DNA of 64,000 nucleotides from an uncultured Eggerthellaceae bacterium (GTDB lineage: Bacteria; Actinomycetota; Coriobacteriia; Coriobacteriales; Eggerthellaceae), in assembly GCA_944320405.1 (NCBI GenBank), contig CALUHI010000012.1, positions 82,022 to 146,021 on the forward strand, written 5' to 3'. The position numbers were made by a program, and so were the translations under genes. The notes below the pieces were generated by a model. The model saw only the letters and a program-made list of their open reading frames with translations, was not told the DNA's origin and did no database searches. Positions 20,634 through 28,304 of this stretch are shown here, piece after piece (the stretch's first letter is position 1; the number at the start of each line of letters is the position of its first letter).

Positions 20634-20664
20634 CGAAGGCCCGACCTCGTGTCGGGCCTTCCTC
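20634..20664 (+). terminator. Hairpin after groEL
   Basis: The stem GAAGGCCCGAC / GTCGGGCCTTC with a CTCGT loop lies 46 bp after the groEL stop. The T-run is weak. A second, A/T-flanked hairpin (GAGAAAACGGG / CCCGCTTTTCTC, near 20589-20614) starts right after the stop and may share the job. Confidence 0.65.
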
Positions 20665-20730
20665 GTTGTGGGAGCGATGAGGCAACGCGTCGCCCCTGGT
20701 CGAACTCAATGCAACCTTTGGGCAACAAAA

Positions 20731-20775
20731 TTGCGCAACGCTGCGCCAAACTGCGACAATAAAGAGGTTGCGCAA
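20731..20775 (+). promoter_or_regulatory. Candidate promoter region with two TTGCGCAA palindromes
   Basis: The 8-bp palindrome TTGCGCAA occurs at 20731-20738 and 20768-20775, 37 bp apart centre to centre, just before the CNNM-family gene. The first could double as a -35 (TTGCGC) for a -10-like GACAAT at 20755-20760. Function is inferred. Confidence 0.3.
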
Positions 20776-20819
20776 AGAGCATCGAAGCCGAAACAAGCCC
20801 TGAAGGAGCCAAACACCTC

Positions 20820-22154
20820 ATGTCCATCGCAGTAAGTCTTGCCCTGGTCGTCGTATTTCTGCTTATGAACGCGTTCTTCGTTATTGCGGAGTTCGCGCTG
20901 GTCCGCGTGCGCAAGTCTCAGCTTGAGCTTGCCATCGACGAAGGCAAGCCAGGCGCGAAAAACGCCATGAAGATCGCCGAGAACGTCAACGCCTACCTGT
21001 CGGCCTGCCAGCTTGGCATCACGCTGGCGTCGCTGGCACTGGGCTGGTTGGGCGAGCCCGCCATCTCCAAGCTGTTCGAGCCGCTGTTCGACATGCTGGG
21101 CCTGCCCGAGGCCGCCATCGTTGCCATCAGCGTGGCCATCGGCTACTTCATCATGACCACCCTGCACGTAGTGGTGGGCGAGCTCATCCCGAAGTCGTTC
21201 GCCATCTTCGCCACCGAGCGCTGGGCGCTGCGCACGGCCACGCCGCTTATTTGGTTCTATCGCATCACGTTCCCCATCATGGTGATGTTCAACGGCATCA
21301 CCAACGCCGTGGTGCGCCTGACCGGCCACGACCCCGCCAATGAGCACGACGTGTACACCGGCGAGGAAATCCAGCTGCTCATTGACGAGAGCACCGAAAG
21401 CGGACTGATTGACCCCGAGCAGAACCAGTTCGTGGACAACATCTTCGATCTGGGCGACAAAGACGCCGAGGCCATCATGACCCCGCGCATGGATGTGGTG
21501 TGCGTTGATCTTGAGAATTCGCTGGCAGAGAACCTGCAGGTTATCCAGCAGTACAAGTTCACGCGCTACCCGGTGTGCCGCGGCCACAAAGACCGCATCG
21601 TGGGCTTTGTGCACGTGAAGGACCTCTACACCATGCCGCAGGGCTCCACCGTGCACGACCTGAACATCCGCACCATCGAAGCCGTGCCCGAGGGCATGCC
21701 CATCGCGAAGCTGCTGCAGGTGCTGCAGGAAAAGCGCACGAAGATCGCCGTGGTTATCGACGAGCACGGCGGCACGGCGGGCATCGTTACCATGAGCGAC
21801 ATCATCGAGCAGATCGTCGGCCGCGTGGACGACGAGTTCACCCACGACCAGGACGAAGAGGCCGTGCGCATGGAGGACGGCAGCTACCTGGTGGAAGGCA
21901 CCATGCCCATCGACGATTTGGTGAAGCTGCTTGAGTTCGAGCCCAAAGAGGCAAGCGAATGCGAGACGGCTGCCGGCCTGTTGCTGGCGCTGTTTGACCG
22001 TATCCCTCAGGCGGGCGACAAGGTGGAGCTGGTGCACGAGGACGCGACCGAGGTGGTCACGGTGAAGTTCAAGGTGGTCATGATGGACCGCTTGCGTATC
22101 GACAAGATCCGCATGGCCATCGAGAAAGCATCCAAAGAAGAAAACGGCGAATAG
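20820..22154 (+). CDS. CNNM/CorC-family membrane protein (hemolysin-C-like) with CBS pair
   Basis: A 444-residue protein of the UPF0053/CNNM family, thought to act in magnesium or other divalent-cation efflux. Residues 1-200 form a DUF21 domain with about four hydrophobic segments, including MNAFFVIAEFALVRVRKS and SACQLGITLASLALGWLGEP. A pair of CBS domains follows (DAEAIMTPRMDVV near 218; TKIAVVIDEHGGTAGIVTM near 310), then a CorC/HlyC C-terminal domain. The ATG follows GAAGGAGCC. It stands alone with its own candidate promoter. Confidence 0.9.
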   Translation: MSIAVSLALVVVFLLMNAFFVIAEFALVRVRKSQLELAIDEGKPGAKNAMKIAENVNAYLSACQLGITLASLALGWLGEPAISKLFEPLFDMLGLPEAAIVAISVAIGYFIMTTLHVVVGELIPKSFAIFATERWALRTATPLIWFYRITFPIMVMFNGITNAVVRLTGHDPANEHDVYTGEEIQLLIDESTESGLIDPEQNQFVDNIFDLGDKDAEAIMTPRMDVVCVDLENSLAENLQVIQQYKFTRYPVCRGHKDRIVGFVHVKDLYTMPQGSTVHDLNIRTIEAVPEGMPIAKLLQVLQEKRTKIAVVIDEHGGTAGIVTMSDIIEQIVGRVDDEFTHDQDEEAVRMEDGSYLVEGTMPIDDLVKLLEFEPKEASECETAAGLLLALFDRIPQAGDKVELVHEDATEVVTVKFKVVMMDRLRIDKIRMAIEKASKEENGE

Positions 22155-22599
22155 TCGCGGGCGCAACGCGGCGCGACTCCGTGCGGAGTTCGCCCGAGGG
22201 AGCGCAAGGCGTAGGCGCAAGGGCCGGCGTACCTGCCGTGGGGCGGGGCGCCGGCCCTTGCGATTGTGGGGCAGCGGAAGCGCGCTGATTTTAAGATGAA
22301 AGAACCGGATGGTGAAGGAGCCTCGGTCGTTGTGAAGCGGCCGAGGCCCTGACCGGCAATTTCCGACCGAAACGGAGCTTCTGCTCAGTATGCGGGCAGC
22401 CGGGTGTACCATAATATTTGAAGTAGATTTCAGGATAAAACAAACGACGGGCGATCTTTCTCGCCGCCCCATCATCTATCCCCCCGATGCGCGGCGGCAT
22501 CCCCGCGGAGGTGGTGCCTCCCTCACCGCCTCCGCTCACTCCAACTCAAAGCGGCCCATTCGGTCGCTTTGCTGTTTTAGGGGCGGGACTGGGTCTCAT
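22155..22599. other. Intergenic stretch without a supported gene
   Basis: Apart from the hairpin at 22216-22262 I see no coding signal, RNA gene or conserved motif. Short open frames here lack ribosome binding sites and have no family resemblance. Confidence 0.6.
22216..22262 (+). terminator. Large hairpin after the CNNM gene
   Basis: Perfect 14-bp arms CGCAAGGGCCGGCG and CGCCGGCCCTTGCG enclose 19 bases. There is no T-run, so it may be a weak terminator or a stabilising 3' hairpin. Confidence 0.5.
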
Positions 22600-22745
22600 G
22601 TGCGAGTGCCCGTTGGCTCGCGTGAACGCACGCTGGCTTGCGTGTGAGGGCCCGCTGGCTCACGCGCGAACGCCCGCCGGCTTGCGTGCGCGCGTCGACT
22701 TCTGCGTTTGGCAGGCTTCTAACTTCTGAGTTCGGCAGGCTTTTC
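22600..22745. repeat. Degenerate tandem repeats
   Basis: Four imperfect 20-22-bp units ending in GCTGGCTT/GTTGGCTC (22600-22690) are followed by two ~24-bp units (ACTTCTG.GTT.GGCAGGCTT, 22698-22745). They lie between two genes and encode nothing recognisable. The rest of the gap to 22969 shows no gene. Confidence 0.55.
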
Positions 22746-22969
22746 GAAATAAGTGCCCGTTTTTGACTGAAGTGCGCGGTGATTGCTCCTCCAATCCAGG
22801 CACGGCTTTCGACGGCGATGCGTTTTCCCAGATCAGGAGTTTTAAACGAGCGTTGCATGGATGGTTTGGGTCGTTGGCTGCCGAGCGATCCACGCGGTTT
22901 GCTGCGTCATCATCAAAGCAGCCCGCCGCCCGCCTCGTGCGCTGCCGTGCTTGCGGGGCGGGCAGGGCG

Positions 22970-23767
22970 CTACTGCACTTTCACGCCGCAGAAGCGCTGG
23001 GCGTTCAGAACCGTGAGCTTCTCGAACTCATCGTCGGTGAAGCCGGCGCTTGCCAGCACGGCGTATTCAGAGTTGGGGTTCCACATGGGGAAGTCCGACC
23101 CGAACATCACGCGGTCGCAGCCCCACATGCGCACAAGCTCGCCGAAGCGTCGCGCGCCCACGAACGGCAGCGTGCTGGACGCGTCCACGAACAGGCGCTC
23201 GGCGTGCAGCACGTCGTAGCCGATGTCGGGCACGAAGCAGCCGGCCAGGTGCGCGCCGTCCACCACCAGGTCGGGGAAGGTGTGCAGGATGTTCTTCAGC
23301 CGACGCGGATGCGAGTAGTCCATGCGGAAGTCGCCCGTGTGCACCACCAGCGGCAGCCCGCGCGCCTGCATAATCTCGTACAGCTCCATCAGCCGCGGGT
23401 CGTCCATGTTGACTTCTTGGGTGTCGGGGTGCAGCTTCACGCCGTGCAGCCCCATCTCGATCATGCGGTTGATCTCGGCTTCTTTGTTCTCGAAGTCCTG
23501 GTGCATGGTGCCGAACCCGATGAACTCCGGATGCAGTTTGCACTGCGCGGCAATGAAGTCGTTGCACGACGTGACCGCATGCGCCGTGGTTGCCACCGAA
23601 TGCACGATGAAATGCGTGATGGGCGTGTCGGCGGTGGCGGCAAGCAGCGCCTCGGGCGTGCCGGCGGGGTTCTCCATGGGAATGCTGTAGAAGTTGCTGA
23701 TGGCGCACACCGCTCGGGCGGCAATCTTGTCCGGGTAGATGTGCGCGTGCGCGTCGATGACGGCCAT
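22970..23767 (-). CDS. Amidohydrolase-2 family TIM-barrel metal-dependent hydrolase
   Basis: A 265-residue protein of the amidohydrolase_2 (ACMSD-like) family. The N-terminal metal motif is DAHAHIYPDK (residues 5-14). Other metal or active-site candidates are His in VVHTGDFRMDYSHP near 160, His in DGAHLAGC near 190 and Asp in FGSDFPMW near 235. Such enzymes catalyse decarboxylation or hydrolysis of small acids or lactones; the substrate here is unknown. The ATG lies six bases from GGAGG. It is not linked to neighbours in an operon. Confidence 0.82.
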   Translation of the reverse strand: MAVIDAHAHIYPDKIAARAVCAISNFYSIPMENPAGTPEALLAATADTPITHFIVHSVATTAHAVTSCNDFIAAQCKLHPEFIGFGTMHQDFENKEAEINRMIEMGLHGVKLHPDTQEVNMDDPRLMELYEIMQARGLPLVVHTGDFRMDYSHPRRLKNILHTFPDLVVDGAHLAGCFVPDIGYDVLHAERLFVDASSTLPFVGARRFGELVRMWGCDRVMFGSDFPMWNPNSEYAVLASAGFTDDEFEKLTVLNAQRFCGVKVQ

Positions 23768-24048
23768 GTGGTTCCTCCGTTATGCGAATGGTGCGCGAGC
23801 GTGCTGCTTCTTCAGGCCGCCCCGCGCCGCGTGTTTCCGCACGCGATTGTACGCCTTGGCGCCAGCGCGAAGTTTGCCGGTTGATGAAATGTGCGGATGC
23901 CTCAATGCGGACAATTCGCCTGGATGACGCAAGCATCGGCTCGCCAAAACCGGTGCGGCGAATTCGACGGAGCCGCCGGGAGCGAAGGCGGCTTGAACCT
24001 GGGTGCGGCAAAGCCATGTGTGCGTTCCATGAAGGGAAGACTACGTTC
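23768..24048. other. Intergenic stretch before the initiator tRNA
   Basis: No convincing coding frame or RNA gene is visible in this 280-bp gap between the hydrolase start and the tRNA promoter. Confidence 0.5.
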
Positions 24049-24077
24049 TTGCATTGCCAGCATGCGGAGTGTAATAT
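24049..24077 (+). promoter_or_regulatory. Promoter of the initiator tRNA
   Basis: A -35 TTGCAT (24049-24054) and a -10 TAATAT (24072-24077) with a 17-bp spacer lie about 47 bp before the tRNA. Confidence 0.6.
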
Positions 24078-24124
24078 CCTCTCTTGCCGTATTTACCGGT
24101 AAACAACTGGTAAGGCGCACATAG

Positions 24125-24201
<77 letters not shown>

Positions 24202-24210
24202 TGAATTTAC

Positions 24211-24247
24211 CCTCCTAGCTGGGAAATCAGCTAGGAGGTTTTCTTTT
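24211..24247 (+). terminator. Terminator of the tRNA at the left junction
   Basis: An 11-bp stem (CCTCCTAGCTG / CAGCTAGGAGG) with a GGAAAT loop and TTTTCTTTT tail follows the tRNA by nine bases. A similarly placed hairpin of different sequence follows the right att copy. Confidence 0.88.
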
Positions 24248-24269
24248 GTCAAGCACCCGGAACAGCCAA

Positions 24270-24293
24270 GGTAATAAGTATGGTAATAGGTAT
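24270..24293. repeat. Candidate integrase arm sites, left end
   Basis: Two tandem 12-bp units, GGTAATAAGTAT and GGTAATAGGTAT. Near-identical pairs occur at 33607-33630 and 33855-33878, all close to att-like sequences, as expected for arm-type integrase binding sites. Confidence 0.6.
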
Positions 24294-24308
24294 CGTCCGA
24301 AAGCGATG

Positions 24309-24644
24309 CTAGCCCCTGCGCTTCGCCAACCCGTCCCTTAGCGCGCGCAGCACCTCAACTGCCACGGGCAGCTCGTCCGCCTCGAACGAGTCCAGTATCT
24401 CCTGTACTTCCGCCGAAAGCGCGGCCTTGTCGGGTTTCGGCACGTCCGACAAAAGCGCGTCTACCCCAACTGAAAGCTCGTCGGCAATTTTCGCCAGCAC
24501 GGGCAGGCTCAGCTTCGTGTTTCCGGTCTCGATATGGCTCATATGCGTGACGGAGATGCCGACCCTTCCCGCCAGCGCCTCCTGCGACAGACCGCATGCC
24601 TTGCGATAGCGCCTAATCCGCTGGCCTATTTCGAAGTACTTCAT
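24309..24644 (-). CDS. XRE-family transcriptional regulator
   Basis: About 111 residues from ATG 24644; an upstream in-frame ATG at 24668 would add eight. The N-terminal helix-turn-helix of the Cro/CI type is clear: IGQRIRRYRKACGLSQEALAGRVGISVTHMSHIETGNTKLS. The C-terminal half (AALSAEVQEILDSFEADELPVAVEVLRALRD) is helical and probably dimerises. It is the first island gene and is divergent from the lipoprotein gene, whose -10 lies within an imperfect inverted repeat. It is a good candidate for the island's own repressor. Confidence 0.85.
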   Translation of the reverse strand: MKYFEIGQRIRRYRKACGLSQEALAGRVGISVTHMSHIETGNTKLSLPVLAKIADELSVGVDALLSDVPKPDKAALSAEVQEILDSFEADELPVAVEVLRALRDGLAKRRG

Positions 24645-24680
24645 GCAATCACCGCCCATAAAAATCAAGTTGCCTTGAAT

Positions 24681-24720
24681 CCTATGGGCGATTTCTGTCG
24701 GCTATAATAGCCCTCATAGG
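24681..24720 (+). promoter_or_regulatory. Divergent control region of the island cargo
   Basis: A consensus -10 TATAAT (24703-24708) lies inside an imperfect inverted repeat with arms CCTATGGGC and GCCCTCATAGG. No good -35 is visible at normal spacing, so activation or another sigma contact may be needed. The nearby XRE protein is the likely ligand. Confidence 0.45.
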
Positions 24721-24808
24721 CTGTTTTATGCCTAAGTAGTTCAACTAAAGGAACAAGCACACGAGGTGCGCCGAAAGTGATGAAAAACAAGGCAGAGGAG
24801 GATTCGAT

Positions 24809-25771
24809 ATGAGACAGTACACGAGAAGAAGCGCGTTGAAGCTGCTCGGGTTGGGAACCGTTGCCGTGGCTGGTTTCGGCCTCACGGGCTGCGGAAGCTC
24901 GGATGGAGGGGTCAAGAGTGCAAGCGAGCCCGTACCGGCATCTCAGGCATTCTCTCAGGCGGGCATTTGGATGTCCTACGACAGTGACGAGCAGATAGGC
25001 AAGGACGTTGCCATCGAGCGCATCCTTGCGTTCGATGGCAACGGCAACGTGACTAGCTACCAGTGCGGCGATGTGACGTTCGCGGATTTGGACGGCCTCT
25101 CCGACGATGAAATCATCGAGCTGGCCAAGCGGCAGGACGAAGCCGCTTTCGATGCCGAGAAGCAGTCCGCTACCGACAGCGCAGCGGAGATAGTCCAGAA
25201 ATGGCAGGACGCTTACGCCACGCTGGATTCGGAGCGCAGCGCGGGAACATACGCCACGCTTCTTCGCGGAGACTCCCCCGAGGGCCTCGGGGCGGACGAG
25301 CTATCCCATATCTCCGCCGTCTACGAGACGGCGCTCTCCAACCTCCAAGGGATGATTGCTGTCGCCGAAGCGGGACAAGAGGCAAACGAGGCCGCAAGGT
25401 ACGCGGAGCCGCAGCCGAAACCCTTCACACTCAAGTTGACAACGGACGGTTCGGGCAACAGCGCCGCGTCGGAGAGCCTTGTCTTTGGCTGCACGTTCCT
25501 GAACTTCTACGTTCCGCTGGACGAGTTCGAGCTTGACGATGACCTTGGGGTGATGAACCTCGGGGAGGCACCCTACGAGATTGAGGGCGCGGGCGAAATC
25601 CTCATGGAATCCGAGGAAACCATCGAGCTGTGGTCTTACAGCTACTCAACCACCCAGATGGTCTACGACACGACCTATAGCGGATACGCAGGACTTGCCA
25701 CCGTCGTTGACGAGGGGCATGCGGGCTTCACATGGGATTCTCCCGATACCGAGGGCGTAGAGGTGGATTAA
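24809..25771 (+). CDS. Exported lipoprotein of the island, unknown function
   Basis: A 320-residue protein with a twin-arginine-like signal (RRSALKLLG) and a lipobox LTGC (Cys about residue 28), so it is probably anchored outside the membrane. The mature part begins with a Ser/Gly linker. It has two acidic, mixed alpha/beta halves around a stretch rich in Glu/Ala (near 110-190). I do not recognise the fold. The start lies nine bases from GGCAGAGGAGG. The next gene begins at the base after its stop, so the two are cotranscribed. Confidence 0.75.
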   Translation: MRQYTRRSALKLLGLGTVAVAGFGLTGCGSSDGGVKSASEPVPASQAFSQAGIWMSYDSDEQIGKDVAIERILAFDGNGNVTSYQCGDVTFADLDGLSDDEIIELAKRQDEAAFDAEKQSATDSAAEIVQKWQDAYATLDSERSAGTYATLLRGDSPEGLGADELSHISAVYETALSNLQGMIAVAEAGQEANEAARYAEPQPKPFTLKLTTDGSGNSAASESLVFGCTFLNFYVPLDEFELDDDLGVMNLGEAPYEIEGAGEILMESEETIELWSYSYSTTQMVYDTTYSGYAGLATVVDEGHAGFTWDSPDTEGVEVD

Positions 25772-26869
25772 ATGCGAAAGGTCATGGAATGGGCCAAGTC
25801 GCACAAGCCGCATACCGCTGTGCTGGCTGTGGCGGTGTTCGCCGCGATTAGCCTTGCGGTGGCGGCGGCATGCGGCGCGTTCTCGCCCTCTGCGCCGCAG
25901 ACAAAGCAGGAGGAGCCGACCACGGCGCAGCTTACCGTCGGCGTTACGGCGGATTCCGGTTGGGATGGGGAATCCACGCCCGCAATCGCTCATATCGTGG
26001 GCGAGGGAGTTGATTTCTACCATGCAATCAATCCCGATGTAGAGGGGAACAAGGGCACGTCAACCGTTGAGCTCACAGAGGGGGACTACACGGTATCGCT
26101 TATCAGCCCGCTCAACCGCGACGGCTCCGCCTACGAGCTGCACGGCACGAGCGAAGAGCAGCAAGTTGCGCTCGAGGCAGGCGGTGAGTTGTCCGTGGAT
26201 TTCGTCATGACGCTGATTGCGGCAGAAGACGTAACGGACGAGACGGTGCAGAGCATCGTCTCGCAAACCAGGCTCGCAGTGGAGAACGGCGACGAGACGC
26301 TCAAGGGAGATGCGGGGCGTTCCGTCCTCGATAGGCTCGTGCAGAACGCCGCCGCAAACCCGAACGCCTCCGACGAAACCAAGGACGAAGCAGCCAAGGC
26401 GGAGGAAGAGGCGGACGTGGATGGGGAGCCTGCGGCTTCCACCCCCTCTGCTCCCGGTGGCTCGCAAAGCGGCTCGGGTGCCGCCGCCTCGGGCGGAGAA
26501 AGCCCCAGCAGCGGCGGCTCCGGCGGCGGTCAGGCATCCGCCCACACGCACACGTGGAAGGACCACACCGCCACGCGGCAGGTATGGGTATCCAACATGG
26601 TGACGGTGCCCGACTACGAAGACCAGCGCGTATTCAGTCACTACCTGTACGTGTTCTCCTATGACGGTTATTCGACAACTGACATCAACGAGGTCAAGGC
26701 TCACTCGTTGGAGCTTTTGAAGTCAGGCGTTGATAACACCAATTACACCAACGTTCCGCAATACACGTGGCAGACCGTTCAGGTTGGTTCCCACGAGGAA
26801 GACCAGGGCTGGTACGAAACGCAGACCTACGTTGACTACCAGTATTGCGACTGCGGTGCTCGAAAGTAG
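25772..26869 (+). CDS. Exported protein with His-Thr-His/Trp C-terminal module, unknown function
   Basis: A 365-residue protein with an N-terminal hydrophobic segment (about 15-35, ending AAACGAFS), so membrane-anchored or lipidated. A beta-rich domain (about 50-150) is followed by a Glu/Ala helix and a long Gly/Ser/Pro linker (near 220-255). The end is a module opening with HTHTWKDHT and closing with YQYCDCGARK. Its His and Cys pattern suggests metal binding, and similar tails are common in surface proteins of Coriobacteriia. It starts immediately after the lipoprotein stop; the pair is probably one cargo unit. Confidence 0.72.
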   Translation: MRKVMEWAKSHKPHTAVLAVAVFAAISLAVAAACGAFSPSAPQTKQEEPTTAQLTVGVTADSGWDGESTPAIAHIVGEGVDFYHAINPDVEGNKGTSTVELTEGDYTVSLISPLNRDGSAYELHGTSEEQQVALEAGGELSVDFVMTLIAAEDVTDETVQSIVSQTRLAVENGDETLKGDAGRSVLDRLVQNAAANPNASDETKDEAAKAEEEADVDGEPAASTPSAPGGSQSGSGAAASGGESPSSGGSGGGQASAHTHTWKDHTATRQVWVSNMVTVPDYEDQRVFSHYLYVFSYDGYSTTDINEVKAHSLELLKSGVDNTNYTNVPQYTWQTVQVGSHEEDQGWYETQTYVDYQYCDCGARK

Positions 26870-26891
26870 CCGAGCGGACATGCCCCCACTC

Positions 26892-26928
26892 GAGGCCGCG
26901 CCCGATTTCGGGTGCGGCCTTTTCTTTT
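26892..26928 (+). terminator. Terminator of the exported-protein pair
   Basis: A stem GGCCGCGCCCGA / TCGGGTGCGGCC with one mismatch and a TTTTCTTTT tail lies 22 bp after the stop codon. Confidence 0.85.
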
Positions 26929-27035
26929 CGAGCCTCATCCCGTCGCGCTTGATCCCCGATTCCGCAGCAGATCACGTCTCGCGCCGTGAGTATGCCTGCG
27001 GCATCGGGGAGGTAGCGCGAAGGGAGGTGCTGAAC

Positions 27036-27374
27036 ATGAAAGATAAGGACAAGGACAGATTCAGCATCGAGGAAGAGGCGGAGTGGCGCATACAGGTTCT
27101 CAAGCGCACGGCGCGCATCAGCGCGGCGAAGGCCAAGCAGCTCGAGCGCGAGAGGAACGCGATGCGCAGGAAGGAGCCCCTCGAGGACAGGGAGGGGCTC
27201 GAGGGCACCCTGAGGTGCATCGACAGCGTGATGGAGTGGCGCTTCGTGGACGAGTTCGGGCGCGTGGAGCTCGACGCGGACATGCTCTCCATGCACATCA
27301 CGGTCAGGGAGCTGCGGTTCATCCGCGCCTGCGTCGTGCGGGCAATCGAGGAGCTGGAGGGAGGCGCACGGTGA
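27036..27374 (+). CDS. Small charged helical protein of the island
   Basis: A 112-residue protein from ATG 27036 behind AGGGAGGTG. It is very rich in Lys/Arg/Glu and predicted mostly helical (IEEEAEWRIQVLKRT onward). I recognise no family. Its stop overlaps the start of the next gene by 4 bp (GTGA), which implies coupled translation of two small island proteins. Confidence 0.65.
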   Translation: MKDKDKDRFSIEEEAEWRIQVLKRTARISAAKAKQLERERNAMRRKEPLEDREGLEGTLRCIDSVMEWRFVDEFGRVELDADMLSMHITVRELRFIRACVVRAIEELEGGAR

Positions 27375-27649
27375 GCGACTACGGGATAAAGACGTACGCC
27401 GACCTCGCGGAGACCTGCGGCGGCATGGTGCTCGCCAACGAGATGGCCTACCGCCCGATGGAGTTGATGAGCGGCAACTGGGCGCCTTGGGAGGAAATCT
27501 TCCAGTGGTACATCGTGCAGGACCCGAGCTTCCTCATGAAACACACCGACGAGCCGGTGTTCTACGACGGCGAGCTCTGCTTGTACGTGTGGGGATTGAA
27601 AACCTTCGGCACGAGCTGGTCCGTCCTGCCCGCCCCCGAGATTCACTAG
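27371..27649 (+). CDS. Small acidic protein of the island
   Basis: A 92-residue protein from GTG 27371. It is rich in aromatic residues (WAPWEEIFQWYIV, YVWGLKTFGTSW), soluble and unlike any family I know. The 4-bp overlap with the preceding gene and a strong terminator 15 bp downstream define a two-gene unit. The compact size and pairing could fit an anti-host or toxin-antitoxin role, but there is no motif to support that. Confidence 0.6.
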   Translation: MSDYGIKTYADLAETCGGMVLANEMAYRPMELMSGNWAPWEEIFQWYIVQDPSFLMKHTDEPVFYDGELCLYVWGLKTFGTSWSVLPAPEIH

Positions 27650-27664
27650 CCATTCGTGCCCCAT

Positions 27665-27702
27665 GGGTGCGGCGAGAAATCGCCGCACCCTATTTTTTTT
27701 TC
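27665..27702 (+). terminator. Strong intrinsic terminator
   Basis: A perfect 11-bp stem GGGTGCGGCGA / TCGCCGCACCC with a GAAA tetraloop and a long T-run (TATTTTTTTTT) ends the small-gene pair. Confidence 0.95.
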
Positions 27703-28147
27703 ACTCAGCTGCTCGCTAAAGGGGCCATGCGAAACGTCGTCACCGCAGGGCATTTGCCAGCGAAAAACAGCGCTGACCCTCGGCTCGTAAACGAGGGGAT
27801 TCGGATGCGCTTTCGCAAGTTGCGCGAACGGCGAAAACCAAACACGGGATTCCCTCTTCTTTTTTCGCAGCCGCTTCGCGGCATTTATCAGGCGAAACTG
27901 CCTTAGCCTCCTCCGCTGTACGCTTCGGGGCAAAAAAGGCAAAAGGGCATAAGGGGGACTGACGCAGCTTGCGCTGCGGTCGGCATAGCCGACAGTCCCC
28001 GGTTGCGGCGCGCACGCCGCAATCCTGCCGAGCGCCGTACGCTCGGCAGAGGCCCCGGCGGGGCGGCTCGCCGCCCCGCCACAGAGAGAGGCCGTACACG
28101 AAAAGAGCGGGCACCCAGAGGCAGCCCGCCCTTTCGGCGCAACGTCC
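27703..28147. other. Hairpin-dense non-coding stretch in the island
   Basis: No supported gene. Between about 27963 and 28081 perfect short hairpins follow each other: GCAGC/GCTGC, GTCGGC/GCCGAC, GCGGCG/CGCCGC, TGCCGAGC/GCTCGGCA and GGCGGGGCGG/CCGCCCCGCC. This leads into the first 58-bp direct repeat. Confidence 0.6.
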
Positions 28148-28205
28148 CCGCGCAGATCGCAAAGACCTGTCGCGCATAGCGCGGCCGATCTTTGCGACCT
28201 CGCGG
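28148..28205. repeat. 58-bp direct repeat, left copy
   Basis: Identical over all 58 bases to 29380-29437. It contains an internal imperfect inverted repeat (TCGCAAAGA ... TCTTTGCGA). The two copies bracket one gene. Confidence 0.9.
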
Positions 28206-28304
28206 TGTGGTGCAAGCCTCCAGCAGAGGTCCTGATGCTCGCAGCTAAGAAAAGCGAGCTACCGGATTGATACAATATGTGAAGCCAACAACAGGGAGGG
28301 CATG

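Noticed and set aside
20706..22475. A 589-codon minus-strand open frame across the CNNM gene
   Set aside because: The plus strand encodes a complete DUF21-CBS-CorC protein; the opposite frame has no hydrophobic or domain pattern.
27963..28081. CRISPR array
   Set aside because: The units are adjacent hairpins of different sequence. There is no constant repeat, no regular spacer and no cas gene nearby.
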